A stretch of DNA of 64,000 nt. Source: Apus apus. Its lineage: Eukaryota > Chordata > Aves > Apodiformes > Apodidae. The DNA lies in assembly GCF_020740795.1 (NCBI RefSeq), contig NC_067294.1:1240001-1304000 (forward strand). The letters are read 5' to 3'. The notes beneath the pieces are model-generated. The model ran no database searches, was not told the DNA's origin, and worked only from the letters and a program-made list of their open reading frames with translations. Below are positions 37,400-49,500 of this stretch, in pieces (the first letter of the stretch is position 1; every line of letters begins with the position of its first letter). The position numbers and the translations under genes were made by a program.

Positions 37400-37769
37400 C
37401 TGGCGCGCGGGGGCTGCCGGGAGCGCAGGCCGGGCTGCGGGAGGAGCCGCGGGCCCAGCAGCGGGCCCGGGACACGGGCGCTCCGCATCCGCCCCCGCCT
37501 CGCCCCGCCTCGCCGTCAGCCCGGCCCCGTCCCGCCATGGAGCGGCGGGACCCCTGGGGAGCCGCCGCCGCCTGCTTGTGAGCCGCTCCCCCTGCCCCGG
37601 GCCTCGTCCCCTGCCGGGGCCGGGCCTGCCCCTGCGCGCTCCGGGCTCGCGGGGACTCGGCGGCGGCGCCCTCGCTCCCTTGGGGCTCCTCCTTCACCTC
37701 CCTGCCCGCCCCACGGGCCGGTGGCGGCAGCCAGGAAATGGTCCGGGCCTAGCGGAGCGGCGAACGGAG
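37400..37769 (+). other. AFF4: AFF4 5'UTR first exon (inferred)
   Basis: The coding start of AFF4 lies in a later exon whose acceptor is at 55664/55665, so an upstream non-coding exon is required. The best donor in the island is GAG/GTGAGC at 37769/37770; a weaker CTT/GTGAGC is at 37577/37578. The 5' end is a guess. The exon would carry two short upstream frames (37537-37581 and 37738-37752). Confidence 0.5.
37537..37581 (+). CDS. Upstream ORF or alternative AFF4 N-terminus (MERRDPWGAAAACL)
   Basis: An ATG in strong context (GCCATGG) opens a 14-codon frame that stops at TGA. If the donor at 37577/37578 were used instead, the frame would pass in phase into AFF4 exon 2 (TT + C, AAC, ATG), giving an N-terminally extended AFF4. 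Otherwise it is a short upstream ORF that could restrain AFF4 translation. Only transcript data can decide. Confidence 0.3.
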   Translation: MERRDPWGAAAACL

Positions 37770-38219
37770 GTGAGCGTGGGGCGGGGGGGCGGGGGGGGCA
37801 GCCCCTCCCGCCCGGGCCGGCACCTCCCGGGCCAGATCCCCCGGGCTGCGGGGCGGGATCCCGGCAGCGGCCGCCGTCTGAGCCCCCCGGCTCACTTCGT
37901 GGCGAGCTTTCCTGGCCCTGCCAGGCCCGCGGCCCGGTTCCGCGGTGCCGGCGCGGGCCCGGCCCCCCCGCTCGGTTGGGCTCGCCCGTTCCGTGGCGCA
38001 TCTCCCGCCTCAAGGCGCGGGACCGCGGTTGTTCCCCGCACAAGCCAGGGGGGGGGGGTCACACGGCCGGCGGGAATTGGAGCGGGCTGCGCCGGGTCCC
38101 GCTCCCCGCCGGCCCGGCCCGCCGCGTCCCCTCCCTGGAGAGGAAAACCCGGTGAAACGGCCGCTGGGGCCGGTGCGTGCCGAGCTCCGGGCTGTCGGGT
38201 TTAATCCTGTTCCAGTAAT

Positions 38220-38227
38220 TGACGTCA
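38220..38227. promoter_or_regulatory. AFF4: Full palindromic CRE (TGACGTCA)
   Basis: A perfect CREB/ATF palindrome near the right edge of the AFF4 CpG island, about 450 bases into the inferred first intron. Confidence 0.65.
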
Positions 38228-41200
38228 GGGCTTTGTTCCTTCCCGTTTGCTCCCTGCGATCGAGGCCTTGAGCCGCTCCCGGGATGGGGCGGGAGGGCCC
38301 CGTGGAGGTGCTGCCGGAGGTGAGAAGGGGCCGGGGCTGCGGGGTTGTCGTGTAAAGCACGTCCCGGAGGGCGGTGGGGGGCTCTGTGGTCGCCCCAGCC
38401 GTCCCTCTGGGGGCCAGGCAGAGATCTGCTTTTGGGTTTGTTGGTTTTCTTATTTCTTTTCTTCCAATGAACAAAACAAAGCAAGAAAACGTTAAGAGGT
38501 GTGACACAGGTACTGGTGCTTGCGGTTGCCATGTCTTTGATTCACTTCTTGAAGTGAGAAAGGGGTTAACTGCATTTTGGGGGAGAACTGAGAGTGCTTA
38601 TACCTGTGTCTCAAATACAGCCTGAAAAGATGATGATGCTGTAATGCAAAGAGAGCTCCAGTTAGCAGGTGTGGGGCCCTCTGTTTCACCAGCCCATCTC
38701 CTTGGCTCATTGAGGCCTTGTTTGATCGTTTACTTACGAAGGCTCAGAGGGTTTTCCATGTTCCCATGTTTCCACTGATGTCAGACCTCCCACTTGCCTC
38801 TGCATCAGCCCAGCAGGCACTTACTCAGCATCAGTCTTTGAGATTAACTTGTTCTGCTCGAGTCTGTTCTGTCACCTCACTGCCAGCTCCCTCCTCCTTC
38901 CTGACCTTCCTCTGGTGGTACATTCCTAGTTCCTTACAGTTCTTTAGAATCTCTGAACACTGGCACAGGGTGTTCTGCAGCCCGGGGGCGCTATTGCGAA
39001 ATAGGGTCTGGTCAGGCACTTTGGAGGAGTGGTTAGAGATTGATTTGTCATTTTGTTATCTCCTCTAATGAGAGAAACATTACTAAACTCCCAGGGCTGC
39101 TGTTGTGCCCTGTGCCTCAGCAAGGTGTGATAGTCTTAGGTAGTGCTGTGCATGGGTGATACACAAGTTGTACAGCAGCTCATAGTGGTTGTTGTGCAGT
39201 TCCTGTTGGTCAGTAACAGGACCAACCCTTTGGCATTATTCATATCTTGCGTTTATTCGTGTATCAGTGTTCATTTTTATTATTTCCTAACTGCTATACT
39301 GGGTATTGGTAGCTTTGTGCAAGAGCAAGCTCACCTCTGTTGAACAGTTTTAGTCATGAAAGATAATAGTGAATTTCAACTCCAGTCTCAAAAACAGTTT
39401 CAGGTCCCTGACACCTGCTTTAAATATCTCTGCTCTTCTCATTTTGTGACTTTTCTCCTGGGTCTCAAACATTGAGAGAGTGAGACTGAGCCCCTGAGCA
39501 GATGTTTTTGTTCAAGAAGGCACACAGCAACCACAAAAGAAAGTAGTTCCTGTTGGTGTGCTTTGTGTTCTTCCCAGGTAGAATTATCTCCACTTGATAA
39601 AACCTCAGTGAAATATCACTTGGGTTTCTAGGTTGTCTTTTTGGGGAGCTGGAACATATAAATGCTTTTGCATGGTTCTGGCCCAGCTCTTTCATGAGAA
39701 GATGCCACATTTGTGTCTGCAAAACCCACACACTTGGGGTTGTTCAGGTTTTGTAGCTGAATAGTTGCAGCAGCAGTCTGTCCTGATGGTGCAGTGGGTA
39801 GGTAGTAGGTTGGCACATGTGTGCTAGTTCCTCCTCCCTTCTCTAGCTCACAGCTGCTGCCAAGGATTTTCTGCTGCACTTGGTTTCCACTGTGGTTGCT
39901 CCTGGATGTTGGATGTGACTAAAGACATCGTGACTGGTGTGTTACTGAGGGCAGCTGGCAGCAGCTTTTGAGGCAGGCAGGGGACTCTGTGGCTGAGTGA
40001 TGGTGACACTGCTGTTGTCCCCCCTGTATTTTCAGTGCTGATGAGGGTTGCTGTAACTGCCCATATCTGCTTCCGATGTCTCCTTTCCTTCCTGCTCATC
40101 CTTTTGTTTTGTGAGGTTTTGTAATCATTGCTACTCTTACTCTTTGCTCCAGATCAACAGAAATCTACAACATTGAGAGTAGAGTTATTAACCAGTGATA
40201 CCTGTGGCTGAGGCTGAATCTGGAGAGCTGAGACATGAAATCAGCACCTGTCCTGCAGGCAGGTTGTGCCCTCGCTGGGCATGTGGAAGGAGTACAAGCA
40301 TCTTTCAGGAGGCTGCCTCTGCCAGCAGCAACGTGTGTGTAGAGCTGGGAGGAAAGTTACTTTTGAAGTGTTGTATTTTGGGTCTTCCTGTCTGAGAATG
40401 TAGAAACACTATTGGGATTTTTATGACTTTGAGGTTTCTTCTCTGTTGCAGTAATTGTTCCTGGCCACATAATTTCAGATTGTTACTCACGTGTGGTTTG
40501 TTCTACAGGCATATTTCCTTTCCTTGGTGTTGTAGGCTCATAGTTACCTTCAGCAGAGGCTGAGAAGTAACGAAGCTTGAGTCCCCCTGTCTTGTCACTC
40601 TGTTGTAACCTGTCATGGCATTTGTATCAAGACAGAAGTGATGTTGAGGTCTCCTCTGCCTAAGCAGTGAGGAAACGTTCCAAGCTGTGGGGAGGTGGAG
40701 AGGCCCTGGGATGAATAGTGACTGTCTGGAAATGACTCAGGAAATGTTAACAGATTCCATTTAGATAGAGGAGGGTTAGATGTATGTAAAATAGATTGCT
40801 GTGTTATAAGAACTCAGGTTCATAGAATTGCAAAACTAAAGATGAAAGAATTTATCTGACAATTAGTCTTCTCTCACAGGATTCTTCCTTCTCTACAGTT
40901 ACTAACGACTAGGAGGATGCTCTCCAGATTGTGATATGATTTGGGTCTTGTTGCTGCTTAGGAAGTAGGAGTGCCTGGGCTCCTGCTCCTTCCTGTCCTA
41001 AAACTTTTCCCCTAAGCTTAGCCAGCCTGAATTTTTAATGAAGCACTCTTCTCTTACTGTATCTTTTTCTTTTATGGGAACCCAGCTTTATTCTCCTTTT
41101 AGGCACTTGAACTAGATGCACATATTCCTGTTGAATTAAGGATTCCCATTTCCAATAACTGCATCACTGCTTTGTGCAAGGAAAATCCAGTGCTGTGTGT

Positions 41201-43144
41201 GTAGAGGTGCCTGGCACAGCACAGCTGCAGCGTAGCACGACTCGCTTCCTTCCCTGACTCTGTGCCAGCTCCAGACTTGCCATCCAAAATTCCATTTTCC
41301 CCATAGCTGTGATACGGTTTGCCTCATGCACTCGTGTCTAGTTTGGTGTCTGCCATCTCCCTAGACTCTCAAGTTCTTACTACTTTCCAAATTTCTTTCT
41401 CAAACTTATTCTTTCCAACCTCTTTTTTTCCTTGAGGTAGTGAACTGTATTTTCTTCCCAAGTGCGTTTGCTTGTAGTTCTACAAGTTGTCATGTCTCTT
41501 GTTTGTACTTGATTCATTAATTCTTGCTGATCAATGTAAAACCTAGTTTATTAACTGGCAGTGGTGCCAGGTACTAACTGGAGAAAGAAAAAAACAAAAA
41601 AATCTCTTTGTGCTTGGTACTGTACAAGCACTGAATAAGAAGTTCTTGCTCTGAAGTCTTGAACTAATTTTCTTCTGTTAACAGCTCGTTAAGAAAAGTG
41701 TTTCTGCACTTCTCTCTACTCAGCTGTGGTACCCAGTCCCAAATACTCCTCACCAGACACCTCACAGCCCCTTTTATTGATCTTTCCTTATTATAGTTCA
41801 TCTTGGCTTTTATTTGTGTTGTGACAATTATTGGCAATTTACTTGAACATGTTGCTGTCCTTGTTTTATAATTAGACAAATGCAGAATATACTTCTACTA
41901 ATATTGTAGCCCTGTGATGATCATGCTTTCCAGGACAGGCTGTTTTATCATTCCATATCCCTCCCAGTGGATAGCTGCACTCCTGCAGCCTCACAGCAGT
42001 TCATTCCCAATACTGCACTGGGGGCATGAATACTGTAGTAGACAACAGGCTGGAGTGATACTTCTCTTCAGTGTTAGCACCATGTTTGTTTTCCTGCAGA
42101 GGATTGATATCTCCCCATTATCCGAAGTTTCCAAGAGCAGCTTTTGGCCTGGGCTCAGGACTCCTCAGCTTTTAAGTTTGGTAGTTTATTCATAGAGGGG
42201 CAGGAGGGAGCCCTGGAAATGCATGTGTCCCTGCTGAAACTCCTTGGAGAAGCTCTCCTGGGACTGGAAGTAGTGTCGGAGAATGTATCAAACCAAAATG
42301 GATCCCTAAACTTTGTGCTCTTGAAACTCCGTAACTTTTACTGGATGTGGTGTTAAAATGAGAAGGTGCCCAGGTTTGGGGTGCTGTGGCTTTGTGGTCT
42401 CCTGGAAGTGGAGGTGAGTGCTTGGGATCTCACTGTATTTGGATTACAGAGCATTTGTTTTACATATGTTTTCCAATTTTAAGGAAAAAGTGATAGTATA
42501 TTTAGTTTTTAGACCCAAACATTAGGAAAATTGTATTTCTAAGCAGTGACCAATTAAAAAGTACTCTTCAGACAGGAAAAACTGTTTACACTTGTCCTTA
42601 GCTCAGATTCCAAGATATCCCCAAGGTAAATGGCTCCCTGTTAGATACTTTCCTCAAGTTTTGGTTCCTGCTGAAATTCCCTGGCCTTGAGCACTGTCTC
42701 TCTCCTTTTCCAGTTGCAGCGTGGCAGGCACATGCAGCTTCTCACTTGGAGGGCTGAATGGTGCTCTGGGATCAGGCTGTGGTGTGAGGACTGGAAGTGT
42801 GTTCCACATGCAGAAACCAACTCAATGCCAGGACAGCAGAGCTGGGGATTTGTTGCTCTTGCAGCTGCCCACAGTGTGCAGGCAGCGAGGTAGCAGGCAC
42901 CTACCCAGAGATAGACACGTACTCCTAGATAAATGTACAGCCACCCTGGAGCCTTATAAGGCAATGTTAGTGTGACTGGTCCTCCAGCATCAGAAAATCT
43001 GGAAACAAGTTGCAATAGTTTCATTTACCCAGGCAGGCACTTTGAGTTGGGGATTTTTTCCTCCTGTGCTTTTGGGCTGTGTGGAACAGTCAGAAGTGTT
43101 GAGTGCACTTTCCTTAGGGGAATCCTGGTTCAAGGGCCTAGTTA

Positions 43145-43582
43145 TAAATGATCCAAGGGCTGGAGCAGCTCTGCTCTGGAGACAGACTGAGAATGTTGGG
43201 GGTGTTCAGCCTGGAGAAGAGAAGGCTCCACGGAGACCTTAGAGCACCTTCCAGGGCCTGAAGGGGCTCCAGGAAAGCTGGGGAGGGACTTGGGACAAGG
43301 GCAGGGAGGGATGGGACAAGGGGAAACGGATTAAAACTGGAAGATGGGAGATTTAGGTTGGACATTATGAGGATATTTTTTAATGTGAGAGTGGTGAGAC
43401 CCTGGCCCAGGCTGCCCAGGGAAGCTGTGGCTGCCCCATCCCTGGCAGTGTTGAAGGGCAGGTTGGATGGGGCTTGGAGCAACCTGGGCTGCTGGGAGGT
43501 GTCCCTGCCCGTGCAGGGGGGTTGGATCTAGATGATCTTGAAGCTCCCTTCCCACCCAAACTGTTCTATGATTCTGTGATTT
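43145..43582 (+). mobile_element. CR1 LINE 3' fragment in AFF4 intron 1
   Basis: The only CR1 copy here in plus orientation. It reads TGATCCAAGGGCTGGAGCAG, GTTCAGCCTGGAGAAGAGAAGG, GGGCAGGTTGGATGGGGCTT and ends with TTCTATGATTCTGTGAT, the CR1 terminal repeat. About 440 bases, 5' truncated. Confidence 0.95.
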
Positions 43583-46500
43583 CTCTTGGTTGTCTGCAAT
43601 ATTTTTATATAAATTATGCTTCAAAATACCAAATGTGAACTTCTGTGTGTGTCACTATCTCTGCTAACAGAAAAGCTCAGTAGCTGATCATAGTTGTGCA
43701 CCTTTGTATATTCACATGCACTTCTTTTTGTTTCTGTGTTTAATTTAATTTCCAGAAGACATTAAAGAGATTTCAATTGTGGAAGTGCTTAAATGGTTTT
43801 AATTAGGCTTTGATGTGCACAAATCATTAAAGTGAGTAGGATGAGGAGATAAGAGTCCACAATTCTCTTTGTATAGTTTGACTGCAGAGCAACTAAGGGA
43901 GTATTTTCCCTGTAGGGAAGGGTAAAACCAAACCAAAAAAAGCCACATCAAAATGGGAATTTAGTTTTTCTGGGATGTTGTGTTTTGTGGGTAGAGAAGT
44001 AACCAGAGTTTCTGGAAAAAAAAAAAAAAATCAGAATGGTGCCAATCTCATTTTGCAGTGTTCCATTCCTGTTAGCATAAGCATTTCCTTATTTAAAGAT
44101 AATTTCAACATTCCTTGTTCAAAGTTCAAATCTGAAAACATGAGCCATTAAGATGAAAATTTCAGAAAAATGGAGTATGGAGAAATGTGTTAAAGGACTT
44201 AATGGAGGAACATGTTGTAAATTTTATGTAGCAGGTTGGACTGTGTTTTGGCATAAATAAGAATAGTAACCCAATGGAAGTTGCTGTGATGGAAAAATGC
44301 TTGGTTTTACAAAGGTGACTTACTGTTTTATCTTTGTAACTTCAAGGGCCTTGAGGCATGAAGATTGGCCAAGATGAGATAAACTGATCCTTTTCCTATC
44401 TCATGTCTTTTTTTTTGATGTGCTGGTTGGTCCTGTATGGAGAAGAGCTTACTGGTAGTTTTGTATGTGTGTATTTCAAGTAGGTTTTTGTATATTTGGG
44501 TGGAGTTTCAGTTTGTTTGAGACTTACCATTAAACTTTCCAGTTCCCAGGTGGTTTGTATGTCAGTGACTTGTCCTGGCTGCATGGCCACAGTTTCTGCT
44601 CCATCCAGGGCTGGAAAGGGACTGGTGAAGTTTGGGCACCACCGCTTGAATTTTGTCCTTATGATGCTGATAGGATCAGTTAGCATCATTAAAACGTGGA
44701 TCTAACATGGTGAAAACTGTAGTGTAGATAGCCTTTAAAAGATGAAGGGTAAAAAGATTTTTCCTGGAGCAATGATTACTTCTGCTGAAATATCTGCACC
44801 AATTATAGTTAATGAGAGGGGAAAAAAAAACCAAGAAAAGTTATTACTGTGACATGTTATTAGCCCATAATTACCAGAAATGTGTTTTACTAGGAGAGAG
44901 TTTTGACAAGTAATTTTCTGCTTAAATTTGTTAGTCATTAATAACCTCCTAAAAAAAGGACTTTTCTATCTTAATTTTCTCCAGTTCCCTCTTTTTAAGA
45001 AAAAAAAAATGCATTTTATGACTGCATGAAGAAAGATCCTCATGGAATGGATATTTAAAGGTGTTTTCATGGTGTCCTCTTTATGTACCAAATTGGCCCA
45101 AATAACTTGTGCCATTTTTTGTTTGGGGTTTCTTGTTATTAACTGAAGCTGGTTTGTCCACTGTACCCCTGGAAGCTTCAGCATTGAGAAAAGTTTGTGT
45201 CCTTTCTGTAGCTCTGGAGAGGAGTTTTGTCCGAGAACAGAGAGGTTATCAGGTGTAAGTTGGTAACATACCAAGGTGCTGAGGGTCTGTGTATGGGCTG
45301 AACTGGCTGTTGCACTGAGCGTTTGGGAATTCAGCTGCATTTTGGCAATGCTGCTTGTGTTTAACATCTTGCAAGGAAGAAGTTGAACTTCTTTCTCTAG
45401 CGGCAAGATTCGTTGTGTATCCCTGACTTTGAGTTATGTAGGTTGTTAATGATTGCAGTCTCAACGTCAAGTCCTTTAGCTTACAGTTAAATATACGTTA
45501 GGAGCAGCGGTTCAAAACCAGCTTGCTCAACACCTTTACTGGTTTTTCAAATGCAGAAGTTAAGTTTTTGGTCTGAGTAGCCCAAAAACTGTTTACAGTT
45601 CTTCTGTGAGAGATACTTCATAGCTGTTACTGTTCACCAGGGTCACACGCATCTCTGGTGTAACTGGCAGGTCCTCAGATGATGGTGGGTTGCACATGAG
45701 CTCTGCTGGTGCTTGGCAGGGATGTCCACTAAGGCTTCTTGGGATTCCCAGCTGCCCTGCCTGAGACACAGGATCCCTGGGAACAGGGAGCAGCCAAGGC
45801 ATGTTCTGTCTAGGGTGTCTTGGGTGGCTCAGTCTCTCTTTAGTGCTTAAATCCAATAGACCTGTCAACAACATCACTTTGCTTTAAGGCCACATCCAGA
45901 AACGTGAGAAGAAGCTGGAAAAATTTTTTGAAAAAGGCATACTCAAGAAATTAATGTCATTATGGGGGAAAAAGGGAAAGCAATTTTATTAAGAGTTTAT
46001 ATAGAGAAATGAACATTTGTCAGCTGTTTTCCTGAAGTGATTGCTCCTATACTAAGTGTCTTGCTACTCAATGGCCATTGCAATGTTAATGTTCTTCTCA
46101 GCCTGCTTATAGGGCTTATAAAATACAGCTGGTATTTCATAGGTGGGATGAGAGGTTAAAACTATCCAACTTTTTTAGTGTTTGTTTAGAAGCACTGCAC
46201 ATCAAAGCTGTGGCTTTCCTGCTGGATTTCAGCTTACCCCTCTGGATAGTTCTGGTCCCTTCCGCTCCCTTCAATTTTTTTTCTTCTTTGTCTGCAAATC
46301 TGAAATATCTCCTCTTCTCTATTGAGGTTTTCCATAGTTTAGCTAGTATGTGCTCTCATCATTTTAGTATACTTAACTTACAATTTCCTTATTAGATTTA
46401 CCAGAAAGTGTCCCAGGTCTCGGAGCTGTTGTGTCATTCATGTGTTAATCCCAGCTTTTAGATAGGTAGCAAATGGTGATGAATTTAGCAACATTTTGCA

Positions 46501-49500
46501 TACAGGCTAGGATTGAACTGGTAATTAGAGTTAAAAACTTTATTCTCTCTTTTCTGGTACTCAAAATTGTGGATTTTCAGAAATCTGTGACTCCTTCTAA
46601 TGTTCAAGATGCACAGGAATCCTGGGGATACCTTCACTGCTAACAGGGACCATCGGTGCTGGGTGAGTTCAAGCCGTCTCTTCTGAGAAGAGATGTGCAT
46701 GAGCTCAGTGGCTGCAGACAAAGCCCACCTAAGGCACTGTGCTGCAGGAAACACAGGCAGTCATTTAGTCAGACTTTTGTGGATTTTTTTGTTATTTCTG
46801 TTGTTTTATTTTAAACAGGTTGCTTACTCCTGTCTAATACTGATATGACTTTGGGGCCCACGGAGCATTCAAACTTTATCTGTGTTAAAAAATAAGCCTA
46901 CCCCAAAAGTACCAGTTTTGAACCTGCACAGATTTCCCTAATTCAGCTTAACCAGCCCCAAGAAATTGCTGTGTCAGCACTACCAGGAGGGCTGTGCAGG
47001 GCAAGAGCACGACTGGGATGGGAACTGCTTTGGGCTTGTGCCCTGGACCAGGGACCTGGAACCACACCCCTGCTGGGCTCTCAAAATTTAAACATTGCCT
47101 TTTGCTTTAAGTACCAAGGAGAGCTGGGCACAGGAGGTATTAATAGCCCCAGAATATTTTATTACTGATACTTATTTTGTGAAGATGCATCAAATAAAAG
47201 TTGTGCTTATAAAACTGTGCTTGACAGAGGCAGGGGAAGCAGCAAAGATGCTCTTTACAAAGATGTGTTTATACTGCACTGCCATGTGGACAAGAGCTCA
47301 GTCCTGCGAGCAGCTATGAGAGACCTAAGTGGTTTATACAGCAGCAGAATTTATCATCTCAAACTCTGCTGTTCACTGTAGTGCGTTAGGCAGCAGAACG
47401 TGTGAACCTCGATGATGTTAGGAAGCCTGAGATAAATGTCTTGTGAGAGACCTTTCAGTAGGGCTGGAGGGAACAGCAGTTAAACCTGGGTAATGTGTGA
47501 TAAACTTTCCTTCTCCTTGCTTTTTGTGCAGCTCTGTTAGGATGGGAGGAGGATGTGAACCTTGAAATGAATGTGATTCTTTTCTCTCTTGCCTTTTCAC
47601 TCTTCGTTTGGATGTCACCTCATTAAAACATCATCTGCTGTTTCAAATCTTCTACAGAGCATATTTACCAGACAATTTCTGAAGTGAATCCTTAATCCTC
47701 ATACCATGGAGTTCATAACACTCAAATGTCGTGATGCCTTTTATGAAAGTAAATTAATGTGAGGAAGTCAGAACCATAATCGCTAGATTAATGTTGGATG
47801 TCTGAATAACTATTGCTTAATAAAATTTAAACACCAATAGTCTTGGCTTCAAAGTTAAAATAGAAGAACATGTAGACACAGGAATTTGGTTATTAAGTTT
47901 CTGCACAATTAAACTGCAGAATATTGTTGGGAAACAGTATTACAATATGCTTTGGTTAGCCTGTGTGGACATGAAAGGATTGCATGTAAAAACTTTGTGT
48001 TCATGATGCTCCATCTTTGCACTGTGCAAATTACAGTGTCTTCCAGAGATGGAGGATCGAAAGGACGAGGAAAATGTCATTGTTGAGTGTAAGAATGAAC
48101 GGGATTTAATTTGCTGAGTTGTGATTTGCACGAGAAACAAATTTGTGTTCTCTGTGGGTGGCAGAGCTCAGTTGAGGTCAGTCTGTGCTGTAGGGCTTTT
48201 GTTACCTTCTGAGCTGTAGGACACCAGGGCTCGAGGCTCAGATGATGTGAAGAGCATTGTTACCTTGGTTAAGCCTCGTATCCCTGAAAGTAGCTTTGGT
48301 ATTGCAAGATGCAGCCTGCAGAAGTGCAAAAACTTGGGAAGGCAGCGTTGGAATTCTGCTTCACTTAACTGCAGAAATGAGCTTTACTTCCTTCTGCTGG
48401 TTCAGGCTTGGTTATTGATAACACAAGGACATTGAGGCTCTTCTGTCTTACCTGGCTCAGCATTGTGGAAGGTGCAGAAAATGACCATTTTAGTACATGG
48501 TGGTTTTGTTGTATCCCATCATTCAGTCTTAGAGATACTCTTTTCCTTTGAGAGTCAGTAATGCCACTGTAGGGTTGTACCTCTGTGGGATCCATGACAT
48601 CCTTGTGTGCTTTGGCTTTGTGACTGGTGGAGGGACAGGATGTAGGAGTGAGCCTTCCTCTGCTGGTTGTGCCCACTGAGAGAGGAGGAGGGAGCAGGGA
48701 GAGGTGCTGTCACTGCCCAGACCTCCCTGCTCCTCTGCCCTTCCTGGAGAGATGGGACAAGAAGGAGGGACTGAAGTTGCTGTCCTGTGAACTCTGCTCT
48801 CTGTGAAGAAAAAGATCTCTTAACATCTCCTGAGTAAAATGCATTAAACCAGTCTTGCACATTCTTCCTGGATGTGAACATTTTTAGGCTAATTTAGTAG
48901 TATGTTTTAGAAACTGACGTAAAACCTGGTTTTAAGTGAGCTGCATTGCAGCTGGAGCTGTAAGTTTTCTCCTTCATTTGGCAGTTCAAACCCAGCTGCT
49001 AGGTGTTACCTTTTACCTCGGTCAATGCAGTCCTTGCTTCTGTGTGCTGAATCTTGTGTGTGATGAGTAATACACCCATTTCTCATCTGAAAGTGTTAAA
49101 TGTAGGGCCTCTTTGGTGCTGAGGGTTCCCCGAGTCCTCTCCATAGCTGGTGTTGAGTTGTAAATCATCGCTGCGGTTCTTCAATCCATCGTTGTGGTCT
49201 GGTGGCTTCTCAAGCAGAGGCTGCTGGCTGGCTGCTCCCTGGGTAACCTGACACAGCTTTGAGGAATGATGGGGGACTGGCAGGTAAAACTGAAGAGCAG
49301 GAGGCAATTACTTGCATTGTCACTTGGCTGAGACACTGGAAATAACACCATGCTCTTACAAAAAGCACAGTGAAATTTTTCTCACTAATGGTGGTGAAGG
49401 ATTTGTGCTTGTTTGTCTGAAAGCAGCAGCAAGTCCAGACATCTAGAGCTTTCCTGGGGATTTCTGCTGTGTTTGGGAGCTGAGTAGGAAGGAGAAGTGC

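Larger units (their letters stand above)
36960..38420 (+). promoter_or_regulatory. AFF4: AFF4 CpG-island promoter
   Basis: Extremely GC- and CpG-rich sequence containing GC boxes (for example 37325-37342 and 37493-37515), two CACGTG E-boxes, a 25-base C run and a full CRE. It is the only promoter-like sequence upstream of the AFF4 coding exons on this strand, so the AFF4 transcription start is inferred here, probably around 37400-37500. The long open frames in it reflect lack of AT-rich stop codons. Confidence 0.8.

Noticed and set aside
37097-38155. A 352-codon open frame across the AFF4 CpG island.
   Set aside because: Several overlapping long frames exist on both strands here; stop codons are AT-rich and therefore rare in such GC-rich sequence. 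The translation is low-complexity Pro/Gly/Arg/Ala with no domain.
37739-38204. Reading the AFF4 protein as starting in the CpG island.
   Set aside because: The family start [10 protein letters not shown] lies in exon 2 at 55669, and no long island frame is needed. Only the in-phase short ATG at 37537 was kept as a finding.
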